Source: Alphaproteobacteria bacterium (GTDB taxonomy: Bacteria > Pseudomonadota > Alphaproteobacteria > Micropepsales > Micropepsaceae). Taken from it: a DNA stretch of 9,834 bases. The stretch's first letter is position 1, and the number at the start of each line of letters is the position of its first letter. Below the pieces are notes generated by a model, which saw nothing but the letters and a program-made list of their open reading frames with translations, did no database searches and was not told the DNA's origin. Of this stretch, positions 7,652 through 9,834 are shown piece by piece. Position numbers and translations under genes: made by a program. The stretch covers positions 1 to 9,834 of the forward strand of contig JAICVV010000049.1 of assembly GCA_025935155.1 (NCBI GenBank), given 5' to 3'.

Positions 7652-8106
7652 TTAAGGCGCAAACTGGTAAATTGCGCCTTCGTCATCTTCGCCGCCATGG
7701 ACGGCGCCGTAGTATGTACCGGGCTCGCCATCCACCATGCCATTGTAGGCATAGGCGCCGTCCGGCGGTCGCGAGAAGCTGTGGGCGATACTCTCGGTCC
7801 ACTGCTTGCCGGATTGCACCAGCTTGAAGATCACGCCGTCTCCATCCGCGCCGCCTTCGCTGGTGGTGCCATAGAGATTACCGGCAGCATCGAAGTTCAG
7901 ATTGGCAATGGATCCCGAGCCACCCGTGCCGCCGCTGAAGCTGTAGAGAACCCTCTCCGTCCATTCGCTCCTGTGCCGCGAGAGTTTGTACACCCAGCCG
8001 GCATCGTTCGCGCCGGCATAGTAGGTGGGGGCCATAGATGTTGCCGAGCGCGTCGAAGATCCGAAGCGGCGACCAGGCTGATGGATAGAGTGCGTGCGCC
8101 GTTCAT
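7652..8106 (-). pseudogene. Decayed GloVer-type tandem-repeat protein gene
   Basis: The readable part (about 7652-8035) encodes two units of the choice-anchor GloVer repeat. Their features are VYKLSRHRSEWTERVLYSFS, LNFDAAGNLYGTTSEGG, then VIFKLVQSGKQWTESIAHSF and a final unit ending GAIYQFAP. Such proteins are normally several hundred residues, exported, with many repeats. Upstream, a good start (ATG 8104-8106, GGGGGA just before it) begins MNGARTLSISLVAA, which looks like the start of a signal peptide, but this frame leaves the family at once. A second frame then gives RIFDALGNIYG, a proper repeat motif, and the third frame resumes at TYYAGAND after a run of five C (plus strand G at 8027-8031). 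Two frame changes plus loss of most repeats indicate a pseudogene. The ATG at 8035 has no ribosome binding site. A sequencing error could explain the C-run shift but not the whole pattern. Confidence 0.7.
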
Positions 8107-8197
8107 GATGTCCCCCAAGCGAAGGCTCCGGCAGAGCCTATCACCACCGGGGCACCGGGACAGCGACGTTGTTGACGTGCAACTTCTTCCCGGAAGA

Positions 8198-8229
8198 CCG
8201 GCCGAAACGCGCGAACGCGTCTCGGCCGG
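8198..8229 (-). terminator. Strong hairpin after the RcnB-like gene
   Basis: Arms of 14 bases (8198-8211 and 8216-8229) match at 13 positions around a CGAA tetraloop, 9 bases past the gene end. Minus-strand sequence after it is TCTTCC, only weakly T-rich. It is a likely terminator for the 8239-8784 transcript and would isolate the broken gene downstream. Confidence 0.65.
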
Positions 8230-8238
8230 GCTCCAGTA

Positions 8239-8784
8239 TCAGTAGAAGACGCCGTAAGCGATGTCCTCTACGTAGCCGGTGCCTACATTGACCAGCAGCA
8301 GATCGGGCCCGTATCGCACCCAGCGATAACCCGGTGGCGGCGGCTGAAGACCGAGTGGCGCAACATCGTCGTAGAAATATTGGGTGGCCAAGAAGAGTGC
8401 GGGGATGCGGTCGCCTACAACCCAGTGCCGATAACCGTATCCGTGCGGGTAAATGAAGACGGAGCCGCGAATGCGGTTGATCCAGTGTCCGCGCCAGTAC
8501 CAGCGGTCTTTTGTCGGCCGGTGCCACACGGGTGGCCGATGATGCGGCGGCCGGTGGTACGGCGGACGATGGTGTGGTGGCCGGTGCGAAGGCGGCCGGT
8601 GGTGCGGCGGACGATGGTGTGGTGGCCGATGCGATGGCGGCCGATCCGGCTTGCCTGGCTTGACGGGCTGGATCGTCATTTCGTCGCGACGAGGAGGCCG
8701 TTTTCTGTCGGAAGATGGCGCCCCTAGCGCCAAAGCCGGCAGCACAAGGCAGAATGCCGTTGCTAGGGAGAGTAGGCGTCTCAT
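8239..8784 (-). CDS. RcnB-like exported protein with His/Pro repeat
   Basis: The product has 181 residues. A signal peptide occupies about 1-21 (MRRLLSLATAFCLVLPALAL). Residues 49-86 are a tandem pentapeptide region of the type RPPHH, carrying about a dozen His. The C-terminal part, about 93-181, has WYWRGHWINR, then PPPPGYRWVRYGPDLLLVNV and a final YGVFY. That closing pattern is the RcnB family (periplasmic protein linked in E. coli to nickel/cobalt export control). The His-rich insert makes metal binding plausible, but no rcnA or metal transporter is in view, and many alphaproteobacterial members of this family have no known role. ATG 8784 is set by the signal peptide and GGAGGA at 8788-8793; a longer frame to 8838 lacks such support. 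GANTC sites lie upstream at 8856 and 8877. A strong hairpin follows. Confidence 0.8.
   Translation of the reverse strand: MRRLLSLATAFCLVLPALALGAPSSDRKRPPRRDEMTIQPVKPGKPDRPPSHRPPHHRPPHHRPPSHRPPHHRPPYHRPPHHRPPVWHRPTKDRWYWRGHWINRIRGSVFIYPHGYGYRHWVVGDRIPALFLATQYFYDDVAPLGLQPPPPGYRWVRYGPDLLLVNVGTGYVEDIAYGVFY
8546..8635 (-). repeat. Two tandem 45-bp copies in the RcnB-like gene
   Basis: Copies 8546-8590 and 8591-8635 match at 42 of 45 positions, the differences falling at unit positions 14, 39 and 45. Each encodes 15 residues, that is three RPPxH-type pentapeptides. Diverged 15-bp units continue on both sides. Confidence 0.85.
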
Positions 8785-8891
8785 TGTTCCTCCAGCTGCT
8801 CTGTCCACACAAGAAAACTCAACGCGATGCGGCCGCACGGAGCAGGAGTATCGAAGAATCGCCGCAACCCGGGCGCGAATCTATCAAAAAG

Positions 8892-9509
8892 TTATTCGCC
8901 GCGCGAGGGCGTCGTCAGTAAGGCGGATGGACTGGCGCTCGCGTCTGCCGTGGCGATTGCAGGCGCCCCCTCATTCGCAACGGCCGGATCGGGTTTGCCG
9001 CTCTTCACCACCACTGTCGTGCCCACCGGAGTCTCATCGAACAAGATTTTTGCGAAGGTGCGCGGCAGGTGCACGCAGCCATGTGAAGACGGATAACCGG
9101 GCACGCCACCGCCATGCAGCGCAACGCCACTACGGGTGAAGCGCTGCGTGTATGGCATCGGGGCGTTTTTGTACTTCTTCGAACGATGCTCGCGGTACTT
9201 CGCCTGAATCCGGAACACGCCCGTTGGCGTGCGATACTTGCGGCGGCCAGTTGAAACGGTGGTTGCGCCGATGCGCACGCTGTCGCGATAGATGGAAGCG
9301 CGCTGGGCGGAGAGATTGACAATAATCGTCATCGGCCCGTCGGGTGCGAGCCACGGTTCCCAGATGTAATTGCCCGGTTTCAGGCGGCTAACTTCCGTGT
9401 CGCTGATACTGGATTCATCGGCAATGCATGTGCCGTGGAAAAGCGGTGTCGCAACCAACGTCAGAAGCGCCGTTAACAATACCCTTAGCATTTGTTGCGC
9501 GCGAAGCAT
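8892..9509 (-). CDS. L,D-transpeptidase, YkuD family
   Basis: This exported enzyme should form 3-3 peptide cross-links in peptidoglycan or attach proteins to it, using an active-site cysteine. From ATG 9509 the product has 205 residues, with an N-terminal signal or anchor at about 8-30 (LRVLLTALLTLVATPLFHGT). The YkuD domain spans about 60-170. It opens with MTIIVNLSAQRASIY, then VSTGRRKYRTPTGVFRI, and the catalytic segment has H132, H143 and C145 in LHGGGVPGYPSSHGCVHLP. After C145 the usual SHGCVR reads SHGCVH, so the common arginine is His147. An Ala/Ser/Pro-rich tail of about 35 residues follows. Start choice is soft: GTG 9512 and ATG 9509 are adjacent, and the AAAGG just ahead is too close to both. 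It is divergent from a probable second L,D-transpeptidase. Confidence 0.92.
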   Translation of the reverse strand: MLRAQQMLRVLLTALLTLVATPLFHGTCIADESSISDTEVSRLKPGNYIWEPWLAPDGPMTIIVNLSAQRASIYRDSVRIGATTVSTGRRKYRTPTGVFRIQAKYREHRSKKYKNAPMPYTQRFTRSGVALHGGGVPGYPSSHGCVHLPRTFAKILFDETPVGTTVVVKSGKPDPAVANEGAPAIATADASASPSALLTTPSRGE

Positions 9510-9512
9510 CAC

Positions 9513-9670
9513 CTTTATGCATAACGCATGAAAATCGAGAGCGGATGAACCGAATCGTGAGGTCCATGAGATTGCGGAAATTAAGCTTCTATATTAGTGT
9601 TTGTGCAAAGATGGGCGCTGGGGCGCGAAGCCTTCCCATCACAAGTTAAGTTAGTAGGAGTAACGCGCGC
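9513..9670. other. Divergent promoter region between two transpeptidase-type genes
   Basis: This 158-base gap must hold promoters for both neighbours. A TATATT at about 9590-9595 on the plus strand is a possible -10 for the rightward gene, but no well-spaced -35 is seen. A GAATC lies at 9552-9556. AGGAG at 9656-9660 serves the rightward gene with rather long 10-base spacing. Confidence 0.4.
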
Positions 9671-9834
9671 ATGAACGTCTCACGACGCTCTTTGCTTGTT
9701 TCGGGCGCAGGCCTGGCGCTTGCAGCAACCCTTCAACCTCTCAACGCATTTGCCGCGACAGAAGTTGCGCCGGATATGATGCGGCGTGCGCTTGCCGCGC
9801 TGGACCGGCACGGTGCATCGATCCCGCATCGCGA
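9671..9834 (+). CDS. Start of an exported protein, probable YkuD_2-type L,D-transpeptidase (partial)
   Basis: Only the first 54 residues are in the window and the frame runs off the right edge. The N-terminus MNVSRRSLLVSGAGLALAAT has an SRRSLL twin-arginine-like motif and a hydrophobic core, with cleavage likely after AFAA or nearby, so it is exported, perhaps by Tat. The mature start contains MMRRALAALDRHGASIPHR, very like the segment that begins the catalytic domain of murein L,D-transpeptidases of the YkuD_2 family, where it is followed by IGIADF. The active site is not in view, so the family call rests on this short stretch and on the divergent YkuD gene next door. Confidence 0.6.
   Translation, partial: MNVSRRSLLVSGAGLALAATLQPLNAFAATEVAPDMMRRALAALDRHGASIPHR

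Noticed and set aside
8521..8640. Repeat array that at first glance resembles CRISPR
   Set aside because: The units are contiguous, 15/45-bp, in frame and without unique spacers; they encode the RPPHH tract.

Overview
The window is GC-rich (about 60% by eye) and reads as ordinary chromosome of an alphaproteobacterium. The main evidence is a textbook gcrA gene (5551-5994, minus strand). GcrA is a cell-cycle transcription factor essentially confined to Alphaproteobacteria, where it works with CcrM methylation of GANTC sites. The accompanying DUF1345 protein, formate-tetrahydrofolate ligase, RcnB-like protein and L,D-transpeptidases fit that placement. I cannot name the genus. No prophage, insertion sequence, CRISPR array, tRNA or rRNA is visible.

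Layout. At the left edge is the likely tail of an upstream gene, whose stop overlaps (ATGA) the start of a PAPS-dependent sulfotransferase (186-1097, +). A 12-bp perfect inverted repeat separates the sulfotransferase from a convergent small secreted protein with a lipocalin-like look (1144-1629, -). Divergent from that secreted protein is a membrane-anchored winged-helix regulator with a TPR-rich C-terminal half (1789-3708, +). It is followed on the same strand by fhs, formate-tetrahydrofolate ligase (3785-5461, +). Two GC-rich hairpins lie between fhs and convergent gcrA.

From 5551 to about 9509 every gene is on the minus strand. In order they are gcrA, a secreted Ser/Thr-rich repeat protein (6201-6713), a DUF1345 inner-membrane protein (6906-7607), a broken GloVer-type repeat gene (7652-8106), an RcnB-like His/Pro-repeat exported protein (8239-8784), and an L,D-transpeptidase of the YkuD family (8892-9509). 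Divergent from the last is the start of an exported protein that looks like the second L,D-transpeptidase family, YkuD_2 (9671 to the window end).

How they relate. Most products apart from Fhs, GcrA and the sulfotransferase are exported or membrane proteins, so the right-hand half is an envelope-oriented neighbourhood rather than a single pathway. Hairpins mark most gene ends, so most genes look like separate transcription units. I see no convincing undescribed multi-gene system. The points most worth a second look are the decayed GloVer gene, the ordered repeat blocks of the 6201-6713 protein, the 45-bp duplication in the RcnB-like gene, the divergent L,D-transpeptidase pair, and the orphan membrane regulator beside a secreted protein. 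No gene-free stretch exceeds about 210 bases.
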